DNA from: Cytobacillus horneckiae
GTDB taxonomy: Bacteria > Bacillota > Bacilli > Bacillales > Cytobacillaceae
Direction of reading: 5' to 3'
NCBI RefSeq assembly: GCF_002835735.1
Contig: NZ_PISD01000066.1
Coordinates: 1-64,000, forward strand
DNA length: 64,000 nt
Under the pieces are notes generated by a model. The model was not told where the DNA came from, did no database searches, and was given only the letters and a program-made list of their open reading frames with translations. This document shows positions 18,118-27,900 of this stretch, one piece after another; within the stretch, counting starts at the first letter, position 1; each line of letters begins with the position of its first letter. Made by a program: the position numbers and the translations under genes.

Positions 18118-18678
18118 GTGAAGGAAAGAAGTCCGCATTACTTCTTTGCTGTTAGTTTGCCGCCTGAGGTTAAAGATATCTTAAAAAACAAATGTGATGG
18201 GATGGGTAATCAAGGGTCCTTTAAAAAATGGGTTCATTATAAAGATTATCATATTACATTGGCCTTCCTTGGAGATTCAGCTGAAGAAAGCCTAAAAAAT
18301 GCAACTTCATTCATTAAAGAAAAGATCTCTGATTTTCCTGCATTTCCAGCTGAAATACAAAATATAGGCACGTTTGGTAAAAAAGAATCACCTCGAATTT
18401 TGTGGGCAGATATTCAAGAGAATGACAAGCTTCATTTGCTGCGAGCGCTTGTGTATACATGTTGCCAGAAAGCTGGCTATAAGCTTGAGGCAAGAGCATT
18501 TACTCCGCATATTACCCTTGCGCGCAAATGGATAGATGAAGAGCCGTATTCAAATGCACCTGGTCAATTTCTGCATTCAATTCCCTTTACCATAGATGAA
18601 ATCGCGCTATACGAAACAAATACTGAAACGATACCAAAGTATAGAAAAATAGCTACACTTCCGTTAAAAATTAATTAA
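18118..18678 (+). CDS. thpR: RNA 2',3'-cyclic phosphodiesterase (2H / LigT family)
   Basis: A 186-residue member of the 2H phosphoesterase family, matching B. subtilis YtlP in context. The two catalytic H-x-T-x motifs are both present as H-I-T-L: at residues 45-48 and near 131-134. Such enzymes open 2',3'-cyclic phosphates on RNA ends, and may join tRNA halves in vitro. GTG 18118 is chosen because GGAGGGG lies 7 bases upstream; the ATG at 18103 is itself part of that ribosome site. The next gene begins 15 bp after the stop. Confidence 0.85.
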   Translation: MKERSPHYFFAVSLPPEVKDILKNKCDGMGNQGSFKKWVHYKDYHITLAFLGDSAEESLKNATSFIKEKISDFPAFPAEIQNIGTFGKKESPRILWADIQENDKLHLLRALVYTCCQKAGYKLEARAFTPHITLARKWIDEEPYSNAPGQFLHSIPFTIDEIALYETNTETIPKYRKIATLPLKIN

Positions 18679-18693
18679 GGTAGGCATAAGTGA

Positions 18694-19665
18694 ATGGGAC
18701 AGTTAATTAAGTTGCAAGATTATATCTCACGCTACGAGCAAAATATCTATTTATATCCAGCCAGGTTTGTCAGGCTCAAACAGCAGCAGTGGGCCAAGCT
18801 GAATGAAGGTTGGGAACGCAATCAATTTGAAGAATGGATTGAACAGCAGCAGCCTGCAGCAGCCGAGATAATAGAAGAAAAACCATCAATTAAAGACAAG
18901 GTGAAGGGGTTGCTTTCAAGAAAACAAAAGGCTAATTCAGGATCTATTCTTCCTTCTCCTGAGATTGTTCAACTTGAGAAGCAAGAGGATAGTTTTGACT
19001 TCCAAGCTGTATTCACTGTGAAGCCGCACTCATCTGAAGATTTAAAACAACAATATTTAGATCAATTATTTCGTTTTCAAATGAAGTGGGCGAGCTCGAC
19101 ATTGACGGAGAAGTCAAATATCCAGCGACAATATTATTATGAAGAAAAATTAAAGTACCTACTGCAGCGGTTTCCAGATACTTTTTTAGTGCTTTATGAT
19201 CCAATCTTTAAGGTGAAAAGTGCTCCGATTGCTCTAGAAACAATCGTCATTACACCTACGGAAGTCTGGTGCGTATCTTTTCTTGAAGAAGAAGATTTAA
19301 TGGTATATACAGGGTCATCTGAACACTTTTGGGCAGGCAAAAGCCAAAGGCAAGATAAAAAGGTTCTCAATCCCCTGTTTGCATTAAATCGGACAGCTCA
19401 GGTGATTAAGCCAATTTTCCGCAAGCATTCGATCGATTTGCCTGTTAAACAAATCGTTCTCTCCCGAAATGGTTATATTGATTATCCATCAGTCCCAAAC
19501 GGCTATCACATCATAGATCGTAAAAATTATGAGGAATGGTTTTCAAAAATGAGAAGCATGCGTTCGCCATTAAAAAATCATCAGCTGAAAGCGGCTAGAT
19601 CGCTGTTAATTTATGGAGACATCCAAGCTTTTCGCAGGCATGATTGGGATGCTATGGAAGAATAA
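18694..19665 (+). CDS. ytlQ: YtlQ-like protein of unknown function
   Basis: A 323-residue soluble protein. The N-terminal third is rich in Gln, Trp and charged residues ('RLKQQQWAKLNEGWE') with a Lys-rich linker at about 65-90. The middle (about 100-230) reads like an alpha/beta domain recalling nuclease-related domains, with T-F-L-V-L-Y-D-P-I-F and V-I-T-P-T-E-V-W-C-V-S-F-L-E-E-E, but no catalytic set is certain. It directly follows thpR, as in B. subtilis, so a link with RNA end handling is possible. No function is claimed. Confidence 0.7.
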   Translation: MGQLIKLQDYISRYEQNIYLYPARFVRLKQQQWAKLNEGWERNQFEEWIEQQQPAAAEIIEEKPSIKDKVKGLLSRKQKANSGSILPSPEIVQLEKQEDSFDFQAVFTVKPHSSEDLKQQYLDQLFRFQMKWASSTLTEKSNIQRQYYYEEKLKYLLQRFPDTFLVLYDPIFKVKSAPIALETIVITPTEVWCVSFLEEEDLMVYTGSSEHFWAGKSQRQDKKVLNPLFALNRTAQVIKPIFRKHSIDLPVKQIVLSRNGYIDYPSVPNGYHIIDRKNYEEWFSKMRSMRSPLKNHQLKAARSLLIYGDIQAFRRHDWDAMEE

Positions 19666-19704
19666 AGTGGATGCGCCATTTATTATGTACGAAAGCATTC
19701 ACTG

Positions 19705-19735
19705 AAAGGACTTGGAGAATGCCAAGTTTTTTGTA
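19705..19735 (+). repeat. Recurrent terminator-like hairpin, copy 1
   Basis: GGACTTGG...GCCAAGTTTTTT: a short stem ACTTGG/CCAAGT and a T run, sharing its core with copies near 22404, 27303 and 48044. It may end the thpR-ytlQ transcript. The rest of the 460-bp gap before amyX holds only a cre-like dyad at 20089 and no gene. Confidence 0.6.
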
Positions 19736-20088
19736 GCTTACCTGGAAAGGACTGGAACAGGTTGAATTAAGTGGTCATAGAGAAGAAAAACGAAGAAATA
19801 ATTTATCCATGATTTTGCTTAGTGATTTTCTATTCTGCAAGACCAGAAACAAGCACTGAATGAGATGTTGAAAAATATAAATAATAAAGACCTATATGAA
19901 CTGCATGCAGCGCAATTGCTATAAAGTCATTTATCCAGGGAGGAATAGAGTGACCCTTTAAGCAACTCCATTGGATGGTTTATAAATACTTCGGCCGTCT
20001 ATCATTTAGTAAGAGCAAAATTCCTTCAACAGTTGCAGACCTTTTCAAGATGCTATATCCCATAAACTGATAAAATCGCAAAGAGTTT

Positions 20089-20104
20089 TTCTAAGCGCTT
20101 ACAT
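20089..20104. promoter_or_regulatory. cre-like dyad before pullulanase
   Basis: TTCTAAGCGCTTACA and, on the other strand, ATGTAAGCGCTTAGA each match the CcpA consensus with one mismatch. The centre TAAGCGCTTA is a perfect palindrome. It lies 22 bp before the amyX start codon and would allow glucose repression of pullulanase. Confidence 0.5.
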
Positions 20105-20125
20105 CACAAAAGGAGTTGGGCCCAT

Positions 20126-22243
20126 TTGCACGTAATCGAAAGACGATTTTATGCATACTTGGATGAATTGCAGCTTATAACGATCCTCTTGCCCTTTGAT
20201 TATCATAATGGGCATTCCGAAAGCTTTACATTAATCCATGCTGGGGTTCATCTTCCAATATATATAGTCAATGTGACAGAGATTGAGAACTACAGAAAAT
20301 ATTGTTGCCGTGTAGAAGCTGAAATTGTATTTGGTGACCGATATTGGGTGAAGGATGAGCATGGTGGAAAAACAGATATGCAGATTGGTGCGGTAATAAG
20401 AACTCATCAGTTTGATGAAAAATTTTATTGTGATGCCGAGCTTGGAGCGAAATATCATAAGGAGCAGACTGTGTTTCGATTATGGGCACCAACTGCTACC
20501 GAGGTGAAGCTGGTTCTTCAGTCTCCTGAAGATAAAGCAGAGAAAAAAATGGGCATGCGTAGACAAAGTAAAGGAATGTGGGAATATACGGAAAAGGATA
20601 ATCTGGAACTATGGCGCTATTCCTTTTTAGTTTGTGTAAACCTAGAATGGCGCCACGCAGTAGATCCATACGCGATTGCTTTGAGTGTAAATGGCGAAAA
20701 GGGCATTATTATAAATAAGGAAAAGTTTGAAAAGCAGACATCTCCTTCCCCGCCATTTAAGCATTCGACAGAAGCGATTATTTATGAAACTCATATAAGA
20801 GATTTAACGATTCATCCCGAAAGTGGAGTCGTACAAAAAGGAAAGTACTTAGGGGTTTCCGAGTGCAATAGTAAAAATAATAATGGCTTTACAACGGGAT
20901 TAACTTATATAAGAGAGCTTGGCGTGACTCATATTGAATTTCTTCCTTTTAATGATTTTGCAGGCGTTGATGAAACAAAGCCAAAGGAAAAGTATAATTG
21001 GGGATATAATCCGCTGAATTATAATGCACCAGAAGGAAGCTATGCGACCGATGCATACGATCCTTACTCAAGAATTAATGAACTAAAGAAAATGATTGAT
21101 ACGATCCACTCACAAGGACTTAGGGTGATTATGGATGTTGTATACAATCATGTATATGAACGGGAAGAATCTGCTTTTGAAAAAATGGTCCCTGGATATT
21201 TTTTTAGGCATGATGATAATGGAATGCCCTCTAATGGAACGGGCGTCGGAAATGATGTGGCATCAGAAAGGTTAATGGTAAGAAAGTTTATCGTTGACTC
21301 CATTACTTTTTGGATAAAAGAATATAAGCTGGATGGTTTCAGGTTTGATCTGATGGGGATTCTAGATGTAAAAACGATGAATGAAGTGAGAAGAGCAGCG
21401 AATCATATCGATCCATCGATTCTCATTATTGGAGAAGGATGGGACTTGAATACCCCGATTAGCCATGAAATAAAGGCGAATATTAACAATCAAGCAAAAA
21501 TGCCGGAGATTGGGCAATTTAATGATTGGTTCAGAGATTCCATCAAAGGGAATACGTTTAATCTTTATGATACAGGGTATGCATTTGGAAATGGATTTTA
21601 CTATGAGGCGGCTAAATATGTATTGATGGGAAGTGTAGGTGAAAGCGGCATATTTAATGAGCCTGTGCAGTCTGTGAATTATGTAGAGGTTCATGATAAC
21701 CACACTTTATGGGATAAAATTGAAGTTTGCTTTCCAAATGACACACTTGAGTTGAATCAGCGTAGGCATAGACTGGCTACTTCTATGGTTTTGCTTGCAC
21801 AGGGAATCCCCTTTTTACACAGCGGACAGGAGTTTTTTCGCACAAAAAAAGGCGATGGAAACAGTTATCAATCTCCAAATCAAATCAACCAATTAGACTG
21901 GAAGGACAGAACGAAATTTAGAGAAAATGTAAATTATATTAAAGGCTTAATAAGCATTCGAAAGAAATATCCAAACTTAAGGTTGAAAAATACAAAACAA
22001 ATACAGGATAGCATCACCTTTCTTTCATTTGAGAAGCCAATCATCGCTTACCGAATTGCAAATGAGGATTTAGAGAAAAAAATGTTAATATTCCTCAATT
22101 GTACAATTGAAGAAAAAGAAGTTACATTGCCAGATGGCAAGTGGGGGCTCCTTGCCAATGAAAGTACAGCTTCGCCTCATCCGATTAAATCGGTCGCTAA
22201 GATCACAATGAAGCCCATGAGCAGCTATATCTTTATACAATGA
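20126..22243 (+). CDS. amyX: Type I pullulanase
   Basis: A 705-residue starch-debranching enzyme cutting alpha-1,6 links of pullulan and limit dextrins. The N-terminal 200 residues include a CBM48-like sheet ('VFRLWAPTATEVKLVL', about residues 118-133). The GH13 barrel carries the pullulanase signature Y-N-W-G-Y-N-P (about 291-297), nucleophile Asp in G-F-R-F-D-L-M (about 407), Glu in G-E-G-W-D (about 437) and Asp in V-H-D-N-H (about 524). There is no signal peptide, so it is intracellular like B. subtilis AmyX. Start is TTG with AAGGAG 10 bases before it. It is isolated in its own transcript with a terminator at 22305. Confidence 0.93.
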   Translation: MHVIERRFYAYLDELQLITILLPFDYHNGHSESFTLIHAGVHLPIYIVNVTEIENYRKYCCRVEAEIVFGDRYWVKDEHGGKTDMQIGAVIRTHQFDEKFYCDAELGAKYHKEQTVFRLWAPTATEVKLVLQSPEDKAEKKMGMRRQSKGMWEYTEKDNLELWRYSFLVCVNLEWRHAVDPYAIALSVNGEKGIIINKEKFEKQTSPSPPFKHSTEAIIYETHIRDLTIHPESGVVQKGKYLGVSECNSKNNNGFTTGLTYIRELGVTHIEFLPFNDFAGVDETKPKEKYNWGYNPLNYNAPEGSYATDAYDPYSRINELKKMIDTIHSQGLRVIMDVVYNHVYEREESAFEKMVPGYFFRHDDNGMPSNGTGVGNDVASERLMVRKFIVDSITFWIKEYKLDGFRFDLMGILDVKTMNEVRRAANHIDPSILIIGEGWDLNTPISHEIKANINNQAKMPEIGQFNDWFRDSIKGNTFNLYDTGYAFGNGFYYEAAKYVLMGSVGESGIFNEPVQSVNYVEVHDNHTLWDKIEVCFPNDTLELNQRRHRLATSMVLLAQGIPFLHSGQEFFRTKKGDGNSYQSPNQINQLDWKDRTKFRENVNYIKGLISIRKKYPNLRLKNTKQIQDSITFLSFEKPIIAYRIANEDLEKKMLIFLNCTIEEKEVTLPDGKWGLLANESTASPHPIKSVAKITMKPMSSYIFIQ

Positions 22244-22304
22244 AATGAGACAGACAAAAAAGATGACTTGATTAAAAAGCACGAAAGAGATAAAATTTAT
22301 TTAG

Positions 22305-22343
22305 ATAGCTATTGTAGGATTTTGCATCAATAGCTTTTTTTAT
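22305..22343 (+). terminator. Rho-independent terminator of amyX
   Basis: AGCTATTG (22307-22314) pairs with CAATAGCT (22328-22335), followed by seven T. Confidence 0.85.
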
Positions 22344-22403
22344 TTTTAGTAGAAGAGTGAGACTTACCTAATATAAAGTATAAGAAAGACTAAGGATTCG
22401 CCG

Positions 22404-22436
22404 ATAGAACTTGGCAAACGCCAAGTTTTTCTAATC
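22404..22436 (+). repeat. Recurrent terminator-like hairpin, copy 2
   Basis: ACTTGGC (22409-22415) and GCCAAGT (22420-22426) form a perfect 7-bp stem with loop AAAC, then TTTTTCTAATC. It lies 120 bp before ytmP and not at the end of a gene, so it is better read as a leader element than a normal terminator. Confidence 0.65.
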
Positions 22437-22556
22437 ATAAGTGAACATGAAGTAATGTATAAATAAATAGATTGTCAGTAGGGAATGGCCGCATGCGAAC
22501 CCATTTCTTAATAAAGCTGTTTTGCAAATGGCATAGTAAATTGCAGGTGAACTATT

Positions 22557-23348
22557 TTGGAAAATTTATTCGGGGATGACTGGGAGATTGTCCCGGCTGG
22601 TGGAGCAACTGGAGAAGCCTATTACGCTCAACATGAGGAACAAAGATTATTTTTAAAAAGGAACTCTTCTCCTTTCCTAGCTGTGCTTTCTGCTGAAGGT
22701 ATTGTCCCGAAGCTAGTATGGACAAAAAGGATGGAAAACGGGGATGTGTTTACTGCTCAGCAATGGATGAACGGCAGTGAATTAAAAGCATCAGAAATGA
22801 ATAATGAGCGAGTAGCCCGGCTTTTAAAAAAAATCCATTCCTCTAAGCCGCTGCTAGGTATGCTGACTCGACTTGGGAAGTCGGCAATCAATCCAGAAAC
22901 AGTTCTTAAAGCGTTATTAAAAGGAATCGATCGTGACTTAAAGGACCAGGAAGATATCCATAAGTCTATCCATTTTTTAAAGGAAAAGGTAGACTTCCTT
23001 TCCTGTGAGGAAAAGACGGTATGCCATTGTGATGTGAACCACAACAATTGGCTTTTAACTGAGGATAATCAACTCTATTTAATTGATTGGGACGGAGCGG
23101 TCATAGGCGATCCAGCAATTGATTTAGGGACGCTGTTATATTCTTATATCCCGGTTGATGAATGGGCAGATTGGGTCAAAAGATATGGCTTGGAGCTTAC
23201 AGATGACTTAAGATTGCGAATGAAATGGTATGTAATTGCCCAAACCCTAGACAGCATTCAATGGCATAAAAGCAAATTTCGTTTTCAAGAAATGAATCAT
23301 CTTATCCAAGGTTTGGGAAGAATGCTTACGTTAGATTATAATAATTGA
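22557..23348 (+). CDS. ytmP: Choline/aminoglycoside kinase-like protein YtmP
   Basis: A 263-residue protein of the APH/choline kinase fold. The catalytic Brenner-type loop is C-H-C-D-V-N-H-N-N-W (about residues 158-167), with His-Cys-Asp where most family members have His-Gly-Asp. The metal-binding D-W-D-G follows near 176-179. Upstream, the glycine-rich loop V-P-A-G-G-A-T-G-E-A (13-22) can hold ATP. B. subtilis YtmP has the same place beside ytzH and trmB. The natural substrate is unknown. TTG start with AGGTGA 6 bases upstream; its end overlaps the convergent ytzH by 13 bp. Confidence 0.8.
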   Translation: MENLFGDDWEIVPAGGATGEAYYAQHEEQRLFLKRNSSPFLAVLSAEGIVPKLVWTKRMENGDVFTAQQWMNGSELKASEMNNERVARLLKKIHSSKPLLGMLTRLGKSAINPETVLKALLKGIDRDLKDQEDIHKSIHFLKEKVDFLSCEEKTVCHCDVNHNNWLLTEDNQLYLIDWDGAVIGDPAIDLGTLLYSYIPVDEWADWVKRYGLELTDDLRLRMKWYVIAQTLDSIQWHKSKFRFQEMNHLIQGLGRMLTLDYNN

Positions 23349-23614
23349 ATCATATCGTCTACCCATTGTGATAGATTTTGTTTGCTAGCCTCAATATGAG
23401 TATTGAGGTTTTTAGCTTGCATTCCATCTTGACTATATTTATGAACCTCTTCCAAAATGGGAAGCATGTCCTCTTGCAAATCGTTTTGTAACATTAAAGA
23501 TTGCACAAGACGTTCAAGCTGTTCACATTCTGAAACCGATCCGCAAGCATCAGAAGAATGATTAGTTAAAATATCTTGCAGCAAGGATAATTGATCTTTC
23601 TGACTAATTGGCAT
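23336..23614 (-). CDS. ytzH: YtzH-like small protein
   Basis: A 92-residue helical, acidic protein matching YtzH in size, place and orientation. It is Leu/Gln-rich with regular heptads ('[16 protein letters not shown]') that suggest a helical bundle. No motif gives a function. It converges on ytmP with a 13-bp overlap of the coding ends and diverges from trmB. GAAAGGGTG precedes the ATG. Confidence 0.75.
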   Translation of the reverse strand: MPISQKDQLSLLQDILTNHSSDACGSVSECEQLERLVQSLMLQNDLQEDMLPILEEVHKYSQDGMQAKNLNTHIEASKQNLSQWVDDMIQLL

Positions 23615-23755
23615 TGTTCCGCTACACCCTTTCTTAAAAAAGGAATCAAAGTTAGTTTGCAGTTCCTTTCATTTTTTTATTCGTTAAGAATAGCTTGCAA
23701 CGTTTCATTTGACGTGGTATGTTTTGAACGATTAATTATTAATAGGAGTGTCACT

Positions 23756-24394
23756 ATGCGACAAAGAAATAAGCCGTGGGCAAAACAAAAGCTGGATGAT
23801 CACCCACAATATGTCATCTCTTCACCAGACAGCCAAAAAGGCAGCTGGAGCGATTATTTTGGTAATGATCATCCGGTTCATATAGAAATTGGTACTGGAA
23901 AAGGACGCTTTATTACCGGAATGGCTGCGCAGAATCCGGCAATTAACTATATAGGGATTGAGCTTGCAGAAAGCGTCATTGTATCCGCATTAGATCGGAT
24001 TATTGAACAAGAATTGCCTAATGTAAAACTCATGAATGCCAATGCAGAGGATCTTAGAGATTTCTTTGAAAAAGGCGAAGTAGATAGAGTCTACTTAAAC
24101 TTTTCTGATCCATGGCCAAAAAAACGCCATGCCAAAAGAAGATTAACTTATAAAACTTTCCTGTCTATTTATGAAGACATTTTACCTGAACATGGAGAAA
24201 TCCACTTTAAAACAGATAATCAGGGGCTGTTCGAATATTCCCTTACAAGCTTCTCAGAATATGGCATGCTGCTCAACTATGTCAGTCTTGACCTTCATAA
24301 TAGCGATTATGAAGGCAACATTATGACAGAATACGAAGAAAAATTCTCCAATAAAGGCAGCCGCATTTATCGCTGTGAAGTACAATATCGTTAA
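23756..24394 (+). CDS. trmB: tRNA (guanine-N7-)-methyltransferase TrmB
   Basis: A 212-residue S-adenosylmethionine-dependent enzyme that methylates G46 of tRNA. Motif I is [10 protein letters not shown] (residues 43-52), acidic motif II follows as G-I-E-L-A-E, and the TrmB signature [11 protein letters not shown] is near 116-126. ATG 23756 with AGGAGTG 7 bases upstream gives the normal length; the open frame extends upstream to 23591 through ytzH promoter DNA and that part is not coding. It has its own terminator at 24398. Confidence 0.95.
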   Translation: MRQRNKPWAKQKLDDHPQYVISSPDSQKGSWSDYFGNDHPVHIEIGTGKGRFITGMAAQNPAINYIGIELAESVIVSALDRIIEQELPNVKLMNANAEDLRDFFEKGEVDRVYLNFSDPWPKKRHAKRRLTYKTFLSIYEDILPEHGEIHFKTDNQGLFEYSLTSFSEYGMLLNYVSLDLHNSDYEGNIMTEYEEKFSNKGSRIYRCEVQYR

Positions 24395-24397
24395 AAG

Positions 24398-24437
24398 AAG
24401 TGCCCATTTAGTCGGTTTGACTATTGGGCGCTTTTTT
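24398..24437 (+). terminator. Rho-independent terminator of trmB
   Basis: AAGTGCCCA pairs with TGGGCGCTT (one wobble), followed by TTTTTT. Confidence 0.85.
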
Positions 24438-24575
24438 GTGGGTAAATCGCTGTGATAAAGTGACGAGATCGTCAGATGAATGACAGTCGGCCGGAAATCA
24501 TATGAAAGTTCTTAATATTTCATCAACTATCTACTTAATGTTAAAATATAGATGTAAGTTGAGAGGAGGAGCAAG

Positions 24576-25418
24576 ATGGAAACATTACAGATGGCAGATT
24601 TAAAATTAACATGGCTCCGCGGAGGCGTTACTCATTTAGATGGCGGCGCAATGTTTGGTGTTGTTCCAAAACCGCTATGGTCCAGAAAGTATCCGAGCAA
24701 TGACAATAATCAAATTGAATTAAGAACTGATCCGATTTTGATTCAATGGGGAAATAAAAATATTTTGATTGAAAGCGGTTTAGGAAATGGCAAGCTTTCT
24801 GAAAAACAAAAACGAAATTATGGCGCTACAGAAGAGTCGAATGTAGATGCTGACTTGGAAACTTTAGGTCTTTCTGCAGCTGATATTGATTATATATTAA
24901 TGACTCATCTGCATTTTGATCATGCATGCGGATTAACAAAACATGAAAAGGGAGTATATATTTCTGCTTTTCCAAATGCAAAAATTATTGCTTCACAAGT
25001 TGAATGGGATGAAATGAGAAATCCAAATATTCGTTCGAAAAATACATATTGGCAAGAAAATTGGGAGGCCATTCAAGATCAAGTTGTGACCTTTGAAGGT
25101 GAGTGGACGCTTGGACCGATTCGAATGGTGCACACTGGCGGGCATAGTGATGGACATTCGATTCTTGTGTTAGAGGCTGAGGATCAGATGTTCATTCATA
25201 TGGCTGATATCATGCCGACACATGCACATCAAAATGTTTTGTGGGTGCTAGCTTTTGATGATTACCCGATGGATTCGATTGCAGCTAAGCAGAAATGGAT
25301 GAAGATTGGACTTGAGAACAATGCATGGTTCTTCTTCTATCATGATACAATTTATCGAGCTGTGAAGTGGGATCAGGAAGGCAAATCAATCATAGACTCA
25401 CTGGAAAGAGAAAATTAA
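24576..25418 (+). CDS. ytnP: Metallo-beta-lactamase-fold lactonase YtnP
   Basis: A 280-residue cytosolic hydrolase of the metallo-beta-lactamase superfamily, matching the YtnP quorum-quenching lactonase by place and length. The two-metal motif T-H-L-H-F-D-H-A is near residues 110-117; further ligands are His in H-T-G-G-H-S (about 188-193), Asp in H-M-A-D-I (about 213) and a late His in F-F-Y-H-D. In B. subtilis the enzyme breaks acyl-homoserine lactones and a Streptomyces signal. GAGGAGG lies 7 bases before the ATG, and it is a single-gene unit with a strong terminator. Confidence 0.85.
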   Translation: METLQMADLKLTWLRGGVTHLDGGAMFGVVPKPLWSRKYPSNDNNQIELRTDPILIQWGNKNILIESGLGNGKLSEKQKRNYGATEESNVDADLETLGLSAADIDYILMTHLHFDHACGLTKHEKGVYISAFPNAKIIASQVEWDEMRNPNIRSKNTYWQENWEAIQDQVVTFEGEWTLGPIRMVHTGGHSDGHSILVLEAEDQMFIHMADIMPTHAHQNVLWVLAFDDYPMDSIAAKQKWMKIGLENNAWFFFYHDTIYRAVKWDQEGKSIIDSLEREN

Positions 25419-25428
25419 GACATGCATT

Positions 25429-25466
25429 TGCTCCGTATCGCTTGTAGTGATGCGGAGCATTTTTTA
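25429..25466 (+). terminator. Rho-independent terminator of ytnP
   Basis: An 11-bp stem (TGCTCCGTATC with GATGCGGAGCA, one wobble) followed by six T. Confidence 0.88.
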
Positions 25467-25540
25467 TTCATGGTTAAAAAGAATCATACAAGAGAATATT
25501 TAGGAATATACATTTAAATTCCTCACTTAACTTTTATGAT

Positions 25541-25571
25541 AAAAGACTCCCGGTTTTTCACCTCGGGAGTC
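25541..25571 (-). terminator. Rho-independent terminator of ytzB
   Basis: On the minus strand GACTCCCG and CGGGAGTC form an 8-bp stem and are followed by TTTTATC. Confidence 0.85.
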
Positions 25572-25578
25572 TCTTGAG

Positions 25579-25890
25579 TCATAGTGGATAAGCATCAAGA
25601 ATGACGCCTGTTTTAGCATCTGCGATAAATTCATATTGCTTTAAGCTTTCGCCAGTATGCCTTGAGATACCGCCTTTATACACTTCATAATGAAGCTGTC
25701 CTTTTTCGAATGGCTCTTTTTTCATGTGAATCCATGACCCGCTGATTGTGCCGGCTTCCTTGAATGCTTCTTTTGCATTTTGCAAAGCTTTTTCAGGAGT
25801 AACTTCAATTTTTTCAGAGAGGAGTTCTCTTGTTAAATAGCCACCAACCAGACCTACGCCAATTCCTATTGCAAATGATTTCCAATTCAT
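25579..25890 (-). CDS. ytzB: PepSY-domain membrane protein YtzB
   Basis: A 103-residue protein with an N-terminal uncleaved membrane segment (residues 5-25, glycine-rich) and a single PepSY-like domain outside: an early helix E-K-A-L-Q-N-A-K-E-A, then strands ending in F-I-A-D-A-K-T-G-V-I-L-D-A, the characteristic last turn of the domain. PepSY domains are thought to restrain extracytoplasmic peptidases. It is monocistronic, divergent from ytoP. GGAGGTG precedes the ATG. Confidence 0.8.
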   Translation of the reverse strand: MNWKSFAIGIGVGLVGGYLTRELLSEKIEVTPEKALQNAKEAFKEAGTISGSWIHMKKEPFEKGQLHYEVYKGGISRHTGESLKQYEFIADAKTGVILDAYPL

Positions 25891-26115
25891 AATTGCACCT
25901 CCGAAGGTTGAAAATAAGTGATACGCAATTTAAGTGAGTTTTTTATTATTTGCTTAGTTATAAGAATCTTCTCTCTTATCTTAGCAAAGATTGGAGAATA
26001 TAAAAACTGTTTCCACTTGGTTAAATGGTGGCAAGGAATATGAAAGTTCTGTAAAATAAAAGATATACATATACAGCAATAGTTGATTTTTGTAAAAAGA
26101 ATAGGAGCGGGAGAT

Positions 26116-27189
26116 ATGAACGAGAAAACTTTACAAATGTTTAAAACATTAACAGAGCTACCTGGCGCGCCCGGTAATGAGCATCTAGTTAGAAACTTTA
26201 TGCGCGAACAATTGGGGCAATATGCTGATGAAATTGTTCAAGATAAAATTGGCAGCATTTTTGGTGTTAAACGAGGCGGAGAAGATGATCCGACAATTAT
26301 GGTTGCAGGTCATATGGATGAAGTAGGATTTATGGTCACTTCCATTACTGAAAATGGCATGGTTCGTTTTCAAACTTTAGGCGGCTGGTGGAGTCAAGTA
26401 TTGTTGGCGCAAAGAGTCCAGATTATGACAGATAACGGACCGATTATTGGTGTAATCGGATCAATTCCTCCTCACCTGCTGGACGATTCAAAGAAAAATA
26501 AACCGATGGAAATTGGCAATATGCTTATTGATATTGGTGCTGATAATCGCGAGGATGCTAAGAATATTGGCATTAAGCCCGGTCAGCAAATTGTCCCTAT
26601 TTGTCCTTTCACTCCGATGGCAAATGAGAAGAAGATTCTTGCAAAAGCCTGGGATAATCGCTATGGCTGCGGATTAGCGATTGAGCTTCTAGAAGAATTG
26701 AAGGATGAAACATTACCGATTAATTTATGGTCTGGTGCGACAGTACAAGAAGAGGTAGGTTTAAGAGGAGCAAAAACAGCGGCAAATATGATTAATCCGG
26801 ATTTATTCTTTGCACTTGATGCCAGCCCAGCGAATGATATGTCAGGAAATAAAAATGAATTTGGCCAGCTTGGAAAAGGTACATTGCTTAGAATCTTAGA
26901 TCGTACGATGGTTACGCATCGAGGTATGAGAGAATTTGTACTTGATACAGCTGAATCGAATAATATTCCTTATCAATATTTCGTATCCCAAGGTGGGACG
27001 GATGCGGGAAGCGTTCATATATCAAATGAAGGCGTGCCAAGTGCAGTAATAGGCATTTGCTCAAGGTATATTCATACACATGCTTCAATTGTTCATATAG
27101 ACGATTACGCAGCAGCGAAAGAACTATTAGTCAAGCTTGTAAAATCATTAGATCGTACAACTGTGGAAACGATTCGTCAAAATAGTTAA
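26116..27189 (+). CDS. ytoP: M42-family glutamyl aminopeptidase YtoP
   Basis: A 357-residue metal-dependent aminopeptidase of the M42 family (TET-type shell). Metal ligands and motifs seen: A-G-H-M-D-E-V-G-F (about residues 65-73), A-W-D-N-R-Y-G-C-G (about 178-186), Q-E-E-V-G-L-R-G (about 213-220), A-L-D-A-S (about 236) and the late [12 protein letters not shown] 26116 has AGGAGCGGGAG upstream; the in-frame start at 26083 would add 11 residues unlike the family. It likely trims peptides in the cytosol. Confidence 0.92.
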   Translation: MNEKTLQMFKTLTELPGAPGNEHLVRNFMREQLGQYADEIVQDKIGSIFGVKRGGEDDPTIMVAGHMDEVGFMVTSITENGMVRFQTLGGWWSQVLLAQRVQIMTDNGPIIGVIGSIPPHLLDDSKKNKPMEIGNMLIDIGADNREDAKNIGIKPGQQIVPICPFTPMANEKKILAKAWDNRYGCGLAIELLEELKDETLPINLWSGATVQEEVGLRGAKTAANMINPDLFFALDASPANDMSGNKNEFGQLGKGTLLRILDRTMVTHRGMREFVLDTAESNNIPYQYFVSQGGTDAGSVHISNEGVPSAVIGICSRYIHTHASIVHIDDYAAAKELLVKLVKSLDRTTVETIRQNS

Positions 27190-27197
27190 GAAACAGG

Positions 27198-27225
27198 AGA
27201 GGCAGTGAAAAGCTGTCTCTTTTTC
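27198..27225 (+). terminator. Rho-independent terminator of ytoP
   Basis: AGAGGCAG pairs with CTGTCTCT (one wobble), followed by TTTTTC. Confidence 0.85.
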
Positions 27226-27302
27226 TAGGCTAATAGGAGAGTTTAACTTAATTTACGTATTATAGTGAACATTTTTTTATATCATTTGCTTTAAAATATC
27301 GG

Positions 27303-27326
27303 ACTTGGCGAACGCCGGGTTTTTCT
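27303..27326 (+). repeat. Recurrent terminator-like hairpin, copy 3
   Basis: ACTTGGC pairs with GCCGGGT (two G-T wobbles replace A-T pairs of copy 2) around loop GAAC, then TTTTTCTAA. It lies only 19 bp before the next start codon, after the proper terminator of ytoP, so it acts on the downstream gene if on anything. Confidence 0.65.
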
Positions 27327-27344
27327 AAAAAAAGGTGGTCAAAG

Positions 27345-27857
27345 TTGAAAATTTTAATTGGTTCCAAAAATCCTGCCAAGATAAAAGCGGTACAGGCGGC
27401 TTTTAATCATTATTCTTCGGAATATGTAGCATTGGATATTCCATCTCTAGTGAACAGTCAGCCTTTATCTGACAGGGAAACGATTGAAGGTGCGATCAAT
27501 CGTGCGAAAGGAGCGCTTGCTACTCATGATGGAAAGATTGGCATTGGGCTTGAAGGTGGAGTGGAAAAGACTGATTTTGGATTATTTCTATGCAATTGGG
27601 GCGCGCTTGTAGAAGAAGGCAAACCTCCGATTATTGCAGGCGGAGCAAGAATTCTTTTACCTGAAGAAATAGCGAAACATTTAATAGCGGGCGAGGAGCT
27701 TGGTCCGGTTATGGATCGATTTACGAGAAAAGAAAATATTCGTCACCATGAAGGAGCTGTGGGGATTTTTACAAATGGCCAAATCAATAGAGCAGACATG
27801 TTTACTCATGTAGCTAAACTATTAGTCGGTCAATATGAATATAGGAATAGAAAATAA
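27345..27857 (+). CDS. DUF84 / YjjX-like inosine-xanthosine triphosphatase
   Basis: A 170-residue enzyme of the YjjX/DUF84 family, a relative of the ITPase Maf-like fold that removes non-canonical purine nucleoside triphosphates. The N-terminal phosphate-binding motif G-S-K-N-P-A-K-I-K-A-V (residues 5-15) and the family block G-I-G-L-E-G-G-V-E (about 65-73) are clear, as is R-E-T/D-R-E-T-I-E-G-A. Start is TTG with AGGTGGT about 8 bases before it. The house-cleaning role is inferred from family knowledge. Confidence 0.82.
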   Translation: MKILIGSKNPAKIKAVQAAFNHYSSEYVALDIPSLVNSQPLSDRETIEGAINRAKGALATHDGKIGIGLEGGVEKTDFGLFLCNWGALVEEGKPPIIAGGARILLPEEIAKHLIAGEELGPVMDRFTRKENIRHHEGAVGIFTNGQINRADMFTHVAKLLVGQYEYRNRK

Positions 27858-27900
27858 AACTCGGAAATGAAGCGCTCCTTCTTCATTTCCGAGTTTTTTT
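27857..27900. terminator. Bidirectional terminator
   Basis: A 16-bp perfect stem (AAACTCGGAAATGAAG with CTTCATTTCCGAGTTT) lies between the convergent DUF84 and ytoQ genes, with T runs on both strands. The last two bases of ytoQ's stop overlap its edge. Confidence 0.92.
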